From Kingdonia uniflora (Eukaryota; Streptophyta; Magnoliopsida; Ranunculales; Circaeasteraceae), in assembly GCA_014058105.1 (NCBI GenBank), contig JACGCM010001497.1, forward strand, positions 2,232,001 to 2,296,000: a DNA stretch of 64,000 bases, read 5' to 3'. The notes under the pieces were generated by a model. It was not told where the DNA came from. It saw only the letters and a list, made by a program, of their open reading frames with translations, and did no database searches. Shown here in pieces: positions 1-10,620 of the stretch (position 1 is its first letter; each line of letters starts with the position of its first letter). The position numbers and the translations under genes are program-made.

Positions 1-74
1 CCTCTTCAGGCGCAACTTGCTGAAGAAATTTTTTTGCAGTTAATTAAAATTCATCAAGTTCTGGGAATTTTGCC

Positions 75-1440
75 CGTCTCTTCCTTGGCGCTTTATTAGC
101 CAAGCCCTTCTTGGGGATCTTGGGGATTAAGGTTTTCAATTGGATCAGTGGGACATAATCCAATTGCTCATCAATGAGATCTTCTATCTTCGTGCCTTTA
201 ACTTTTTTCTTCAGGGGCACATCAAATTCTTTTGCCTTCTTGCCCTTCTTATTGGCATTCGTCTTCTTCTGTCTTTCCCCCTTACCTTTTTTCTTCTCTT
301 CAATCTTTTAATTTTTTTGTTAGAGGTCTCTTTGACATGTTCTTGGCTCCGCCTTCTTCCTTTTCCCATCTTCTTTCTCATTACCTTCTTCTCGCTTGTA
401 TTTCACAGTTTTCTTAATAGTAGAGAACTGGTACTGCCCAAGGAGTGGAGTATCTCCAAGTGGTAGAGTATTGTTTCTAACTGTAGACATCAAAATTCGC
501 TCTAACATTTTACCATGGTTATGCAACATTTTACCATAGTCATTCAACTTCAGCAACATTTTACCATACTCCTCCAATTGGGAGCATACCCTAACCACTA
601 CAACTCCGATCTCAGTGGTAGAAGAACTACTACCAATTATAGGTGCACCGACTACAAGTGCACTGACTACAGGTGGTTCGATTACAGGCGTAGCACCGAT
701 TGTAGGTACTTCGATATGATTTCTCTGAAATATTCAAACAAATGACGATGACAAAGTCCAACTTAGAAATGACAGAAAAAAGTCTAACAATGATAATATG
801 CAACTTAATAATGATAGAAAAAATCAAACAAATGATAAGAAGATGATACAAAATGACAAACCTAAGCAAATAAATTGATACAAAACCTAAATTAAATGAT
901 AAGGAAGCAATAAAATGAATTAAAATCATACAAAGAATGGAAGATTACCATGGCCTCTTGCACAAGTTCTTGCTGGATTTCTGTCTCAGATGGCTTCATA
1001 GCTATTACCAGCAATTTGGGGTTAGCAAAAAAAAATTTAAACGTCACAATTTGGTGATACTTAAAGGATGTCATCCTTCATTCCTGAAGCTTAGGGAACA
1101 AATGTATAAATTCCTCAATTCTTGGAAACTTCAGGCTAGGAATAGAAATGAAAATCCATATCATCAACACCCAGGTATATCCGTGCAGTGATAAAGCTTT
1201 ATTTGATTTTTTATCAGCGGCCGATTGATAATCGGCAAACTTCACTATATGACTCCACAAGAAATTATAAACTTGCTCACCCCCCAGGGAAATCTATTGA
1301 ACTGATGTAGATCATCTACCAGATCAACATACTTCACCCCAACGTTTCTCCCCTTATTCAAGAGGAGAATGGATAGTATAACTTTTAACAAATTTAATCG
1401 AAGAACATCGTCTGTAAAACAAAGTCACATACGGCTAAAA
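75..1440 (-). pseudogene. DUF1985-type transposon-associated gene, degenerate
   Basis: Read on the minus strand, 1430-1250 gives a peptide that resembles the plant DUF1985 domain: LRLNLLKVIL, then VDDLHQFNRFPWG. After a frameshift comes SLHGYTWVLMIWIFISIPSL (about 1200-1120). This matches the family's pattern of 'L..vLLgkd....v....lvddl..Fn.yPWG' followed by a hydrophobic 'l.GfplalqvWa.E.iP' stretch. Downstream, 598-320 holds a repeated GKML heptad-like stretch, and 320-75 ends in a strongly basic tail (KKLK..., PRKRRAKF) that looks like a nuclear localisation signal. DUF1985 genes are a repeat family in plants, often joined to a Ulp1 (C48) protease and carried by Mutator-like elements; I do not see a Ulp1 domain here. 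Frameshifts and AT-rich intron-like sequence separate the blocks, so this is a remnant. Function unknown. Confidence 0.5.
740..900. repeat. ATGACA/ATGATA-rich simple sequence
   Basis: A dense run of degenerate aATGAcA / aATGAtA words lies between two blocks of the DUF1985-type remnant. The same word recurs at lower density to about position 3060. It probably lies in an intron of that gene. No coding content seen. Confidence 0.4.
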
Positions 1441-1870
1441 ATATGAATGAGTAAAAAATGTTAAATAATACACAATATAATGATAAGAATCTTAGCAAAT
1501 AATGACCCAAAAATTGTAAATACAATACAAATACAATGAAGAACGATGATGAAGCAAACAAAACAAATGACAAATTAAAACCTTACCATGATGTCTTTCC
1601 AATTTTCCAATTGACAACCAACGTCAACATCGTCGCTATTAGATCAATCAGGCAGTAAGGGTGTAAAGTAGGTAGTACGAAGAGTACCCTTCTCCTTCAG
1701 GCAGAGCTATAAACATTTTGTTAAGTCTTACACTTATACACCGAGAGGTATAATTTTTAGTATTGGAGGTACCCTTCTTGGCTCTACCCTCCTGTGTTTG
1801 GTTCTCCTTCTCAACTTGTTAATTCACTTCTTTATCAGATTTCATTGTGAAAGAAGAAGAAAAAGCAAAC
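1441..1870. other. No recognisable gene; possible 5' part of the DUF1985-type locus
   Basis: AT-rich sequence. A short minus-strand open stretch near 1680-1590 ends at a possible splice donor (ATG|GTAAGG read on the minus strand). It may be an upstream exon of the neighbouring DUF1985-type remnant, but I recognise no domain. Confidence 0.25.
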
Positions 1871-2480
1871 TTTAATCAAACACCTGGTAGGTAGTAGTCA
1901 TATAGATGATTTGCTACTGATATAACACTGAAATCACATACACACACGATGGGTAGAATCATGATGATTTTGAGAAAATGGTTTGTGCGATCGGGATGGT
2001 TTTTACGGTTGTCAATCACACACACAATTTGTTGAAACATGACAGTTTTTACAGTTTTTACAGTGGTCGTGTAAGAAGAAAATGTTTGAGGAATAAGGAT
2101 AGTTTTTGGCGTCAAAAGCCAGACGAACTCGTGTGAATCGCACGTGTTGCCTAACCCTAAATAATAGTAACCAAATGCCAAATAATATAACTGATGGTGA
2201 CAAAATCTGCGTGATTTAATATAACTTATGTTTAAAAGCGTGACAAATTGGCATTAACAAATGACAATAAATGCATAAAATGGTGACAGGGTCTGCCTTA
2301 CACGTCTTAAAATAGTAATAACATGTGTACATCGAGGAATTAAATTTGGACACATGGCATGATAATTTATTTTTAAATGATTCAAACTTTTATTATTATT
2401 ATTTAGGAAGTGACATTCATACTAGTGGAGCCCACGCCCTTACCTGTGGAGCCCACGACCTAGAATCCTACTATAATATT
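1871..2480. repeat. Diverged duplication, copy 1
   Basis: This stretch shares ordered blocks with 2772-3200: 'tttaatcaaacacNtggtaggtag' at the left, then 'ttggcgtcaaaa', 'cctaacc.taaa.aa', 'ggtgacaNNgtctgcct', and 'gtgacattc.tact.gtgga' at the right. Copies differ by many substitutions and indels (left anchors about 901 bp apart, right anchors about 744 bp apart), so the duplication is old. No gene seen. Confidence 0.55.
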
Positions 2481-2771
2481 CAAGCAATTGATATTTTTAT
2501 GAAAGAATGGAAAAATTATATAAGACAAATGACAAAGTAGGGTGAACAAATGGGAAATTCTTTATTGAATATGATAACTAGCTGTTACCAAATGACATAG
2601 TTGTCTGAAACAATGCCAGAGTATAACTAAATAAATGACATAGTTTGGTTGGCAGCAGTCACGCAGGCGATTTGCCATCATTTGTTCCATGCGTTGAGTA
2701 GAGTAGAGTACTATTTACAGGTGTTACGAGTACCATTATTTTCTCTATGCCCAATGTGTAGAGTACCAGTC

Positions 2772-3200
2772 TTTAATCAAACACTTGGTAGGTAGCAATC
2801 ACACAGACGGTTTATGACAAATACTCGGGACAGTTTTTGCAGATTTTATAATTGAGTAAGAAGAAGAAATTGTTTGACGAATTGGGATTACTTTTGGCGT
2901 CAAAAACTAGAATAACACTTGTGAACCACAGGTGATACCTAACCATAAACAATGAGAAATAGTAATAGAATTGGTGAAAGAGTCTGCCTTCTTATAAATA
3001 AGAAATTTGTTCATAGGTAGGACAAAATGTACTAAAACAAATGACAAGTAGTTCATGAGATGGTGACAATGTCAGCCTTCTACTTACACTTACCTTGATT
3101 TAATAGTTTTAAATGTGTTAAATAATTTTTAATAATTTTTTATTATGTCGGATGTGACATTCGTACTTGTGGATCCCAAAAACATGTGGTTGTCTGCTGT
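2772..3200. repeat. Diverged duplication, copy 2
   Basis: Second, shorter copy of the segment at 1871-2480, with the same order of conserved words. Both copies lie beside the DUF1985-type remnant and may be terminal or subterminal repeat material of its carrier transposon, though I cannot see clean inverted termini. Confidence 0.5.
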
Positions 3201-3399
3201 AATATTACAACTTTAGTAGGGGCAAATCTGGTTTTTCCTCTTGCCAGTATCGATTATGGAATTTATTGTTCCCTGGATCTAATTTTGTAAAGATGGCAAA
3301 AAGTAGTATTTATTTTCATTATTTCCGAATTCAAAATTTTGTTTTTACAAGATAATTTTGCTTCCTTCGCATTTTGTTTCCTTCCTTCGTATATAAAGA

Positions 3400-3840
3400 T
3401 ACCGCCGATTGTAACACTGACCTCCAACTAACTGGACCACTAACAAAAGTAAATTAATACCTAGATGTAGACCACCATTTATCTAAATCTCCTGCATAAT
3501 TAGAATCCACATAAACGCAAAACTACCCTGTTGAACTACCGCTCCTATCTTACATCAAACGCACATTAATTGTACCCTTAAGGTACCTCAATAGCCACTT
3601 TATAGCTTACCAATGTTCTTTTCAGGGATTAGCCATATAACAGCTCACCATACTGACAGCTTGGGCTATATCAGGACAAGTACAAATCATGGCGTACATA
3701 ACACTACCTACGACACTCACATAAATAACCTGAGCCATATAGGATCGCTCATTCTCCCTACTAGGAGAATTTCTCATGGATAAACGAAAGTGGGCCTCCA
3801 GTGGAATACTCACTGGCTTTGCTTCCTTTATCCCAAACCA
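3400..3840 (-). pseudogene. Copia D RNase H region (truncated)
   Basis: Minus-strand reading continues the Copia D polyprotein. It shows the end of RT and the RNase H start: GSVMYAMICTCPDIAQAV, then YMANP, AIKWLLRYLKGT and a degenerate 'YVDSNYAGDLDKWWSTS'. These match the plant Copia block 'vGSLMYamvcTRPDia.Av..vSRym..PgkeHW.avKwilRYLkGT...GyvDaDyAgDlDkRrSTtGy'. The frame is broken by several stops. The domain stops at about 3400, before the rest of RNase H, and no 3' LTR follows, so the element is 3'-truncated. Confidence 0.85.
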
Positions 3841-3859
3841 GGATATGACTTTCTCGAGA

Positions 3860-4600
3860 TAACTTCACTGTGATAAATACATCTTACCCTTCATTCGATT
3901 GCGTCTAATCTCTATACCAAGGATCTTCTTCGTTGCACCAAGATCCTTCATCTCAAACTCTGCACTGAGTTGAGTTTTCACCTTGTTGATCTCCACCATG
4001 CTCTTTGCAGCCATGGGCCTATCATTAACATGTAACAACAAGTAAATCACATAATCGTCAAATTGATGTCTTAAGTAAACATAACAATCATACCCACTAC
4101 TCGTGAATCCATGTCTCACCATAAACATGTCAAACTTCTTGTACTACTATCTCAGAGGCTACTTCAGCCCATACAAAGATTTTAAAAAGCTTTCATACCC
4201 TATCTTCTTGACCTTGGACCGCATAACCTTCTGTCTGACACATATATATACACTCCTCAAGATCCCCATGTAAAAAGGCTATCTTCACATTGAGTTGCTC
4301 CAACTCAAAATCATACAAAGCAACTAACGATAAAAGAACTCGAATAGATGTATATTTCACTACCGACGAAAAGACTTCATTATAGTCAATCCCATCCTTT
4401 TCTGCGAAACCTTTCGCGACTAGCCTTACTTTGTACTGCACATCTTTCTCACCCCCGGAACCTTCCTTTAGCGTGTATAACCATCGATACCCAATTGCAC
4501 GTTTCCCCTTCGGTAGCTCCACCAGATCTCATGTACTATTCTTCTTCAACAAACTCATCTCTTCAGCCATAACCTCCTTTCCACTTCTCACTATCTACAT
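3860..4600 (-). pseudogene. Copia D reverse transcriptase
   Basis: Minus-strand frames at 4522-4193 and 4128-3865 give a Tork/Tnt1-like Copia RT. Visible blocks are KGKRAIGYRWLYTLKEG, VRLVAKGFAEKDGIDYNEVF, FELEQLNVKIAFLHGDLEE and, after a broken stretch near 4190-4130, AEFEMKDLGATKKILGIEI. The active-site motif, normally YVDD, reads HVND (about 4025), so catalysis would be lost. The 'QLDVKTAFLHG' aspartate is also changed to Asn (QLNVKIAFLHG). Part of one element with the integrase and gag remnants to the right. Confidence 0.9.
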
Positions 4601-5620
4601 CATGAATGTCATTGTGAAAAGTAACGTCTCCTTATTAAATAGAATAAGTCCATAGGCTGTTGTACAACTCATATCTTGTTCTTCTTCAAGACCGACTTTA
4701 GTACTAGGTTATACTGAAGCTTGATACCCATAGTATACTGGTGGAATATCTTGTGTTGACCTTTAGTCTCTCTGACTTGCCAATGATGGCCCTTGTTGTT
4801 ACTAAATTTCACTTCTCGCTGTTATTGGAAGCTCTTGATGTTCCTGCTGCTGATCAAACCCTTCTTTTTTAACTTCAACGGAGTTGGGATCAATAGAAAT
4901 ACCCCCTGGAGTATTTGTCTCCACCTGCGGAACATCAACCAAAACATCATCTCGAGTCCCAACCTTCTTAAGCATAGAAGATTCATCGAATGTCACATCT
5001 CTGCTGATTATGATCTTCTGTGACTTTGGACGTCATAACCTGTATCCCTTTACCCCTTTCATGAATCCCACAAAAATTGCTTTCATGGCTCGAGGGTCAA
5101 GCATATTTTTACGAACATGGTAATAAGCTGGACACCCAAAGACTCGTAATACGCTGTAATCAGCTGGAGACCCCGACCATAACTTATATGGTGTTTTGCA
5201 ATCAATCGATGTAGAAGGATATCGATTAATTAAGTAACAAGCAGTATTAACTGCTTCGCTCTAGAACTTTTTATCCAATGCAGAGTTAGATAACATGCAT
5301 CATAGCTTCTCTAGTATCTTACGATTTAATCATTCTGCAACTCTATTTTGTTGTAAATTTCTAGCCACAGACCAATGCCGAGGTATTCCTTTTGCCTCAC
5401 AGAACTCATGGAGATGATCATTTTTGTACTTACCTCCATTATCTGACCGGATTCGCTTAATGCTCATCCCCATCTGCTTCACAACCTTGGCCTTAAATCG
5501 CTTAAAAAATTATATACTTGATCCTTCGTCTTCATTAGGTATTGTTGGAAAATACAAAGGAGGTTTGTGTTTGAATGGTAGAACTAAGTGTTTAGTCTCA
5601 CATTGGATATGAGGGATACT
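4601..5620 (-). pseudogene. Copia D integrase core and linker
   Basis: On the minus strand, 5560-5300 gives the integrase core C-terminal half. 'RIRSDNGG' (second catalytic Asp) is followed by the 'PRHWSVA...QQN.VAE' block that carries the catalytic Glu. 5280-5000 gives 'AVNTACYLINRYPSTSIDCKTPYKLW' in outline and 'VLRVFGCPAYYH'. 4996-4802 is the acidic linker to RT (MTFDESSMLKK...). Stops and frameshifts are present. The zinc-knuckle, protease and N-terminal integrase are missing between this and the gag remnant, so an internal deletion has occurred. Confidence 0.8.
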
Positions 5621-5729
5621 ATATCAGTTTTCCCTGAAGTCTTCCTTCTTTCCTCATCAAAAATTAGGATACTAGAAACTTCACCAAACTTAAAAGCTTC
5701 CTTACCATAAATAATAGTTTGTTTAAGAT

Positions 5730-6150
5730 GCTCATAAGACGTGAGAAACGACTTTAGAAGAATAAATGTTTGGTCCTCGTCTTTTGTCTCTTCTTATTGT
5801 TCAAGAAGATTTGTGACTAACTTTGTAAAACCGTTACAATGGTCTACCATTGAAGTCCCTGTCTTGAAAGTGTAAGAGAAAAGAATGAGTTTCACATTTG
5901 CCCATATAGTTAGAGACTTGGACAAATACTTATCGAAGATTTTTTTCCACAAATTCGATGTCGACTTCTCTGTCACGACTTTATGCTTGATCTCCTTAGA
6001 TAGATACATCCAGATCATGCCACATGCTTGCAAATCGTACTCCTCCCAATCTAGATCTGTCATCTCCTTTGGTTTTGCCTCTTTCCCTAACAAAGCCTTA
6101 TGTAAATTATTTCTCACCAAGAGATCCTTGCTTTGTATTGCCAAATATTG
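5730..6150 (-). pseudogene. Copia D gag (UBN2-like) fragment
   Basis: A 116-residue open stretch reads as the Tnt1-type gag N-terminal half: LLGKEAKPKEMTDLDWEEYD, LQACGMIWMYLSKEIKH, STSNLWKKIFDKYLSKSLT. This corresponds to the family pattern 'w..ld..A...I.l.l.d.vl..v....ta...W..L...y...s'. It continues with stops to about 5640 (FLTSYEHLKQTIIYG...). It lies about 110 bp inside the primer-binding site, as expected for gag. Confidence 0.8.
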
Positions 6151-6263
6151 AAGTTAATTCTACCATAAAAAATTTCCACATCAAACTTTGAGCCTGATTT
6201 TTTTTATCTTTCACTCCATTGAAAACTTCTTGAATTTAGAGTTTGAATCGCTTCAACCAAAAC

Positions 6264-6277
6264 GCTCTTGATACCAA
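6264..6277 (-). promoter_or_regulatory. Copia D primer-binding site (initiator tRNA-Met type)
   Basis: The minus strand reads TTGGTATCAAGAGC, one inserted base away from the TGGTATCAGAGC primer-binding site common in plant Copia elements. It lies directly inside the LTR end (…TTTACA). Confidence 0.8.
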
Positions 6278-6281
6278 TTAT

Positions 6282-6719
6282 TGTAAATTACGTCGACTAA
6301 CTCTCACGCGAAATAACCCTCGATCTCAGATCATCCAAGTTAATGTACCAAAAAGAATAAACAAGAAAAAGGAAAGTAAAGCACACAAGACAATATTAAA
6401 TAGTGGAAATCCCTAAGGATCAAAACAACTATTTAAAGGCGAGCCGATAATTTACTAGAATTATAAAAGATAAATTACAACTCCCCCTCACACAAAATTC
6501 TCTCTTGAAATTTTTTCACAAAAGACTTAGATCTAAATATAGAACATCTCTATATTTATAGGAGAAGAGTTACAAATCAGAATGTTTGTGTAATTAGAAG
6601 TTAGCTTCCTCTCCAAGTCATGATAGAAATAGAAATCAACAACAACTCCTTTTAACTTTAGGAGTCCTAAGAGTTTAACTCATACTCTAAGTCTATCCAA
6701 AGAGTTTCTAATAACACAA
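6282..6719 (-). repeat. Copia D 5' LTR
   Basis: Minus-strand orientation. It starts TGTGTTATTAG or TGTTATTAG (6719 or 6717) and ends CGTAATTTACA at 6282 next to the primer-binding site. A TATA-box-like CTATAAATATAG (minus, about 6551-6563) is placed as expected for an LTR promoter. There is no 3' partner LTR in the window because the element is truncated. The outer boundary is inferred only from TG…CA termini. Confidence 0.6.
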
Positions 6720-6794
6720 CTCCTCACATCACGAACATGTGCGGTATTCAAGGAGTCTCACTCGATTCGCATAAATATAACTAACAGTGCTATC

Positions 6795-7073
6795 CATACA
6801 GAAATAACAAGTCTCGTTGGGCTACGATGGCTGAACTTATCAGGGAATAGTTTGGCAGGAATGATTTCAAAGAACATGGGGAACATGACTTCAATGGAAT
6901 CTCTTGATTTATCAGTTAACCATCTTTTGGGTAAGATTCCTCTAAGCATGTCGAGTTTAACATTTTTCGGTTTCTTGAATTTGTCATGCAATTGCTTGTC
7001 TGGGAAAATACCAACGAGTACCCAAATTCAAAGCTTTAATTTGTCATACAACAGCTTGTCTAGGAAAATATAA
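6795..7073 (+). pseudogene. LRR receptor-like protein fragment
   Basis: About 90 codons with leucine-rich repeats of the plant extracellular type: 'LVGLRWLNLSGNSLAGMI', 'MTSMESLDLSVNHLLGKIP' and 'LTFFGFLNLSCNCLSGKIP', then a PTSTQIQSFNLSYNSL tail. The spacing is 24 residues, as in LxxLxxLdLSxNxLxGxIP units. The end resembles the last repeats of Cf-9/EIX-type receptor-like proteins, where 'GkIPtstQlqsFn.ssy.GN..LCG.pL' follows; here a stop occurs before any cap or transmembrane segment. The upstream LRR array and signal peptide are missing. This is a degraded gene piece, not a functional receptor. Confidence 0.85.
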
Positions 7074-7079
7074 CCATCT

Positions 7080-7594
7080 CTTACGATATATATGGTCGGA
7101 AAGTATTTTGAGGGGAGTGGAATATTCTAGAGAAAAACATTGACTTCGGGATTCTGCGTCCCTTACTTGAGCCTTTCTTATCTAGATCTACCTGTGGGGT
7201 TGCCTTCTAAAGCTTTATTTAAATACCCTTTTAAAGGGCAACTACTCGCGACTATCTTAAGTCGGGGCACTCCTTATTCAGGATGAAGTCCGAACCTTCC
7301 TTTTTAGAGGTAATGCCTCATCGTTGGTAGCCAGTCTTGAGAGGAAATGACAACTCAGTCCTAAGCTTATTCAGCTCTAGGACCTTGTTGTGCCCTAGTG
7401 GGTATTGCCAGAGTATGTTTTGCCACTTTTAAGGCTTTAAACCCTTCTTACAATCCACCTGGGTCCTCGAATGTGATCTTATTAAGGACTCACACCACTA
7501 CCTATCAACTGAGTGAGCTAGGACATAAATGGTCTACAAGGAGCAACACCTGCCCTAGTCTGTACCTAAGAAGAGATTGCAGCCCGACTAGTCT
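7080..7594. other. Noncoding, no recognised feature
   Basis: Mixed-composition sequence with no domain recognised in either strand. Open stretches here (for example 7398-7646) do not resemble a known protein. Confidence 0.3.
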
Positions 7595-7882
7595 TCCAGG
7601 AGTATCCTCATTGAGAGTCATACCCCTATCCCTCATTAGTCCTTAGGAATATGCTAGGAATATGGATTAGTCTTACATAAGAGCATTAATCTTCCTAGTC
7701 CCTTCCTTTGACCTCTGAGGCGGAGGACTTTCAAGATCTCCAGGAACACCATCTTTGAGAGGCGTACTCCTATGCCTTTTAGGTCTTAAGGAAGGATACT
7801 AAGAATATGGGCTAGACTCAATCAAGAGCTCTAACCCTCCTAGACCCTCTCTTAAACTTTTGAGGGGGAGACTCGAAGGAGA
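7595..7882. repeat. Imperfect tandem duplication, period about 144 bp
   Basis: Two adjacent copies. 'gagagtcatacccctat' at 7613 is matched by 'gagaggcgtactcctat' at 7757. Both then share 'tta.gtctTaagg.a', 'ctaGgaatatgg.tTAG', 'aagAGC.tTAAtc', 'cctagaCcct.tc' and 'ctctgagg.ggagactt'. Copies are about 75-80 percent similar by eye. Not coding. Confidence 0.6.
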
Positions 7883-8558
7883 CCCAACAACTAGACTCAG
7901 CTAATGACTACTCATGTAGGCTAGCTTCCTCCCTAGTCATAGCTAAGGAGTTTAACTAGCCATACCCGGGTTTGTGCCTAAGCAAGTCTAAACTAAAAAA
8001 CTTAACTTTTAAACAAAGAGCTCTCTCTTGAATTTTATTTCTCTAAGAGATCTAGATTACAATTAAGGGGAGGGTTTTTTTGTACCTGAAGAAACCAATG
8101 CCTTTTTATTATATAAGTAATGCGGGACTAAACAGACTGAGTTTTTCTTTTGTTTCTTCTGCTTCTGATGTACAAAGAGTATACTTACAATTATGTCAAG
8201 ACTTTTTATGGTCCCTTTTTAGGTGTAGGCTTTGACTCAGACACTTGATGTAGCTTCAGGCTTAATCTACTGTGCTTCAACAATGCTTTGGCTCTTTAGA
8301 ATGTTTTTAAAATAAGGAATTCATAAAGAAGGCTTCTGAAGGCTTTTTACTCTCATTTTGTACCAAGTTCTCTTAACAGGGTCTAAAATCCTAAAAAATA
8401 GAGAACGTAGTCATTAGTCACATTTATTAGTAACTCAGGATGACCAAAATGACTTGGTCTAGGTACTTTAAAATGTTAAATTTATGCATTTATCAGTGAC
8501 ACATGTACTTCAAATTTAACCACTGTGTAAGATCTTAAATCTAACAGCTCAAATTTTA
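7883..8558. other. Noncoding, no recognised feature
   Basis: AT-rich sequence with no recognised protein, RNA or repeat. The right end borders the stop of the HSFB2b-like fragment. Confidence 0.3.
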
Positions 8559-8950
8559 TTACATCGAAACACCAAACAACCTCGGACACGTGCCAACATC
8601 GTCGTCATCATTCTCGTCTTCTTTGATCTTAATACCACCAACACCAATACCACTTTGGTATTTATGATACTCTTTGCAAAATCGCTTCATCGGAAACAAA
8701 TCAAGCGGTTTTGTTTGTTGTTGTTGAGAACTGATATAGTTACTCATCAACCCAAGAATATTGTTATAGAGAGACTTCATCTGCTTCAACTCTTAAATCA
8801 ATTGTCAATTTTATCATCTCAACCGTTTGTTCTCATAGGGAATCTTCGTGGTACTACTACAACTCGTTACGCAAAATACTACAGTCACTGGTAGAGGAGG
8901 TAAATTCGAAGAAACAACCTGTTCTTTGCCTGAATTCAACAATGACTGTA
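8559..8950 (-). pseudogene. HSFB2B-like: Heat-stress transcription factor B2b-like, C-terminal fragment
   Basis: Class B Hsfs bind heat-shock elements and act largely as repressors in the nucleus. Minus-strand reading gives, in order: KEQVVSSNLPPLPV (about 8925), VTSCSSTTKIPYENKRLR (the HR-A/B oligomerisation heptads, normally ..ELvEENERLRKdN), three in-frame stops in 'N.QLI.EL', then KQMKSLYNNILGLMSNY. The linker TKPLDLFP, GIGVGGIKIKEDEN and the terminal PRLFGVSM follow. PRLFGVSIG is the class B repressor signature (LFGV); here it ends in a stop straight after Met. The DNA-binding domain is absent, being cut off where Copia E begins. Clear family assignment by motif order; non-functional. 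Confidence 0.85.
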
Positions 8951-8964
8951 ACTGAACCTCAATT

Positions 8965-9230
8965 TAACTAATCACTGGCCAATAGCCAGATGTTTACCAT
9001 CTGCGTACATTTGGGTGTGTGGTACATGTGCCTGTATCACCACCTAAACATACCAAGATGGGTCCCCAGAGACGCTTTGGGATTTTTGTGGGATTTGATT
9101 ATTCTTTTACCATCCGATACTTGGATCCCACGATAGGCAATATTTTTACTACTCAGTTTAGAGGTTTTCACTTGGACGGGACAATTTTTTCACCTTTAGG
9201 GGGAGATAGTAGTAATGCTATAGGGTAACA
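8965..9230 (+). pseudogene. Copia E integrase C-terminal part
   Basis: From 8968 the frame reads TGQ(stop)PDVYHLRTFGCVVH, then VPVSPPKHTKMGPQRRFGIF and VGFDYSFTIRYLDPTIGNIF. This is the 'kP.iShLRvFGC.vyVPi.PP.rtKmGPQRR.GiYVGf.SpsIirYLeP.tGdlFtarFadchF' block of a plant Copia family. It ends FSPLGGDS. Everything upstream (LTR, gag, protease, integrase core) is missing, and the HSFB2b fragment abuts directly. Confidence 0.85.
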
Positions 9231-9790
9231 ACTTGAAATATCATGGAATACACCAACTATGTCTCATATGGACCCTTCTACATAATAGAGAGATCCAAAT
9301 GATACTTCACTTTTAGCGGATTGCTCATGAGATGCCAAACACATTCAATGACGTAGCTAAAGTAATGAAGTCGCATATACTAGCAGTGAATGGGCCAGCT
9401 CGAATTGAAGTCCTAACAAGTAAAGATACGGCCTTACCAACCAATGAACCCGAAGCTTAGAGACCGAATGGTCGACCCAAAGGATCTAAAAATTTTGCTC
9501 CCTAAAAAAGAGTGAAGAGGGTTCCAAAGACTCTTGATGTAGTCGAGACTCTTGGAGAGTCAACACCCATCAACTTGGCAAAAATAGCTACCCGATCACT
9601 CATACAGATTGTCCCCAAAGTGGCTGCCCCCTAGTGACACATGTGCATGATTCAAATATTGAGATCTCAATCAATCATATCTACACTAGCCTAAAATCTG
9701 ATCGTACAAGAGTAATCATCGACATAACATTTGTATTCGCCTCCGATTGTTGTCGTAGACGACGACCCATAACTACTGTCCGTTAATGAA
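9231..9790 (+). pseudogene. Copia E linker between integrase and RT
   Basis: Broken coding sequence in several frames, including DPRTSELEVQKIIHLQ-like and 'RPIGSKDKNP..KR' outlines. No domain is expected here in Copia elements. Several stops. Confidence 0.5.
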
Positions 9791-10620
9791 CGTCGACGTA
9801 GACCAGATTGGCCAAAGTGGGAACAAGTAATCAAGGCAGAGCTAGATTCACTGGCAAAATGCAAGGTATTTGGACCTATAGTTTCACGGAAAGATACCAT
9901 AAGATAAGTTGGTTACAAGTGGGTATTTTTCCAAAAATGTAATAAAACTAGGAAGATTGTTAGGTATAAATTGAGACTAGTCATCTAGGGATTCTTTCAG
10001 AGATCTGACATTGATTGTGATAAAATCTGTTTAACTATTATGAATACTGTCACGTTTTGGTTAGTAGTTAGTATGTTAGCCTCTGAAGGACTAGACATGT
10101 GTTTAATGGATGTTACCGAAGGATTTTGTCTGCTGGAAGCAGAAAAGCCCAAAGGTACTCGAAGTACCGACGGTGCCAGAAGTACTGAGCATACCTGAAG
10201 TATGTACGCAGTAAAATTGGATAAGTCACTCTATGGTATAAAGCAATCAAGACTTATGTGGCATAATCATTTAACTGAGTATATGAAGACGGGGGTTTGT
10301 CAAATGATCCGATTAACCCATGAGTCCTGAAGAAGGCTGCCAATGAATTTTCTATCATAACTATTTTATGTCGATGATTAAAACATCATCGGGACTCCTA
10401 AAGAATTATCCCATGCCACCAAATACATTAAGATGGAATTCAAGATGAAATACCTCGGTAAGACTAAGTATTGTCTCGACCTGAATATCGAACATCTTAG
10501 TGGTAAAATTCTAATATACCATGTCATATATATAGAGAGAGTGTTAAAATGTTTTAACTGGATGTTGCTCACCCGTTGAGTACCCAATGGTCATTATGTA
10601 ATTAGACGTATCTAAGGATC
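9791..10620 (+). pseudogene. Copia E reverse transcriptase
   Basis: Plus-strand frames, with shifts, give WPKWEQVIKAELDSLAKCKV, VGYKWVFFQK, VRYKLRLVI and CLMDVTEGFCLLEAEKP. Next come VKLDKSLYGIKQSRLMWHNH, the active-site region FYVDD (10365-10379), then IIGTPKELSHATKYIKMEFK and MKYLGKTKYCLDLNIEHLSG. The YVDD motif is intact, but the following Met is a stop and at least six other stops or frameshifts occur. The order and motifs are those of Copia RT. Confidence 0.85.
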
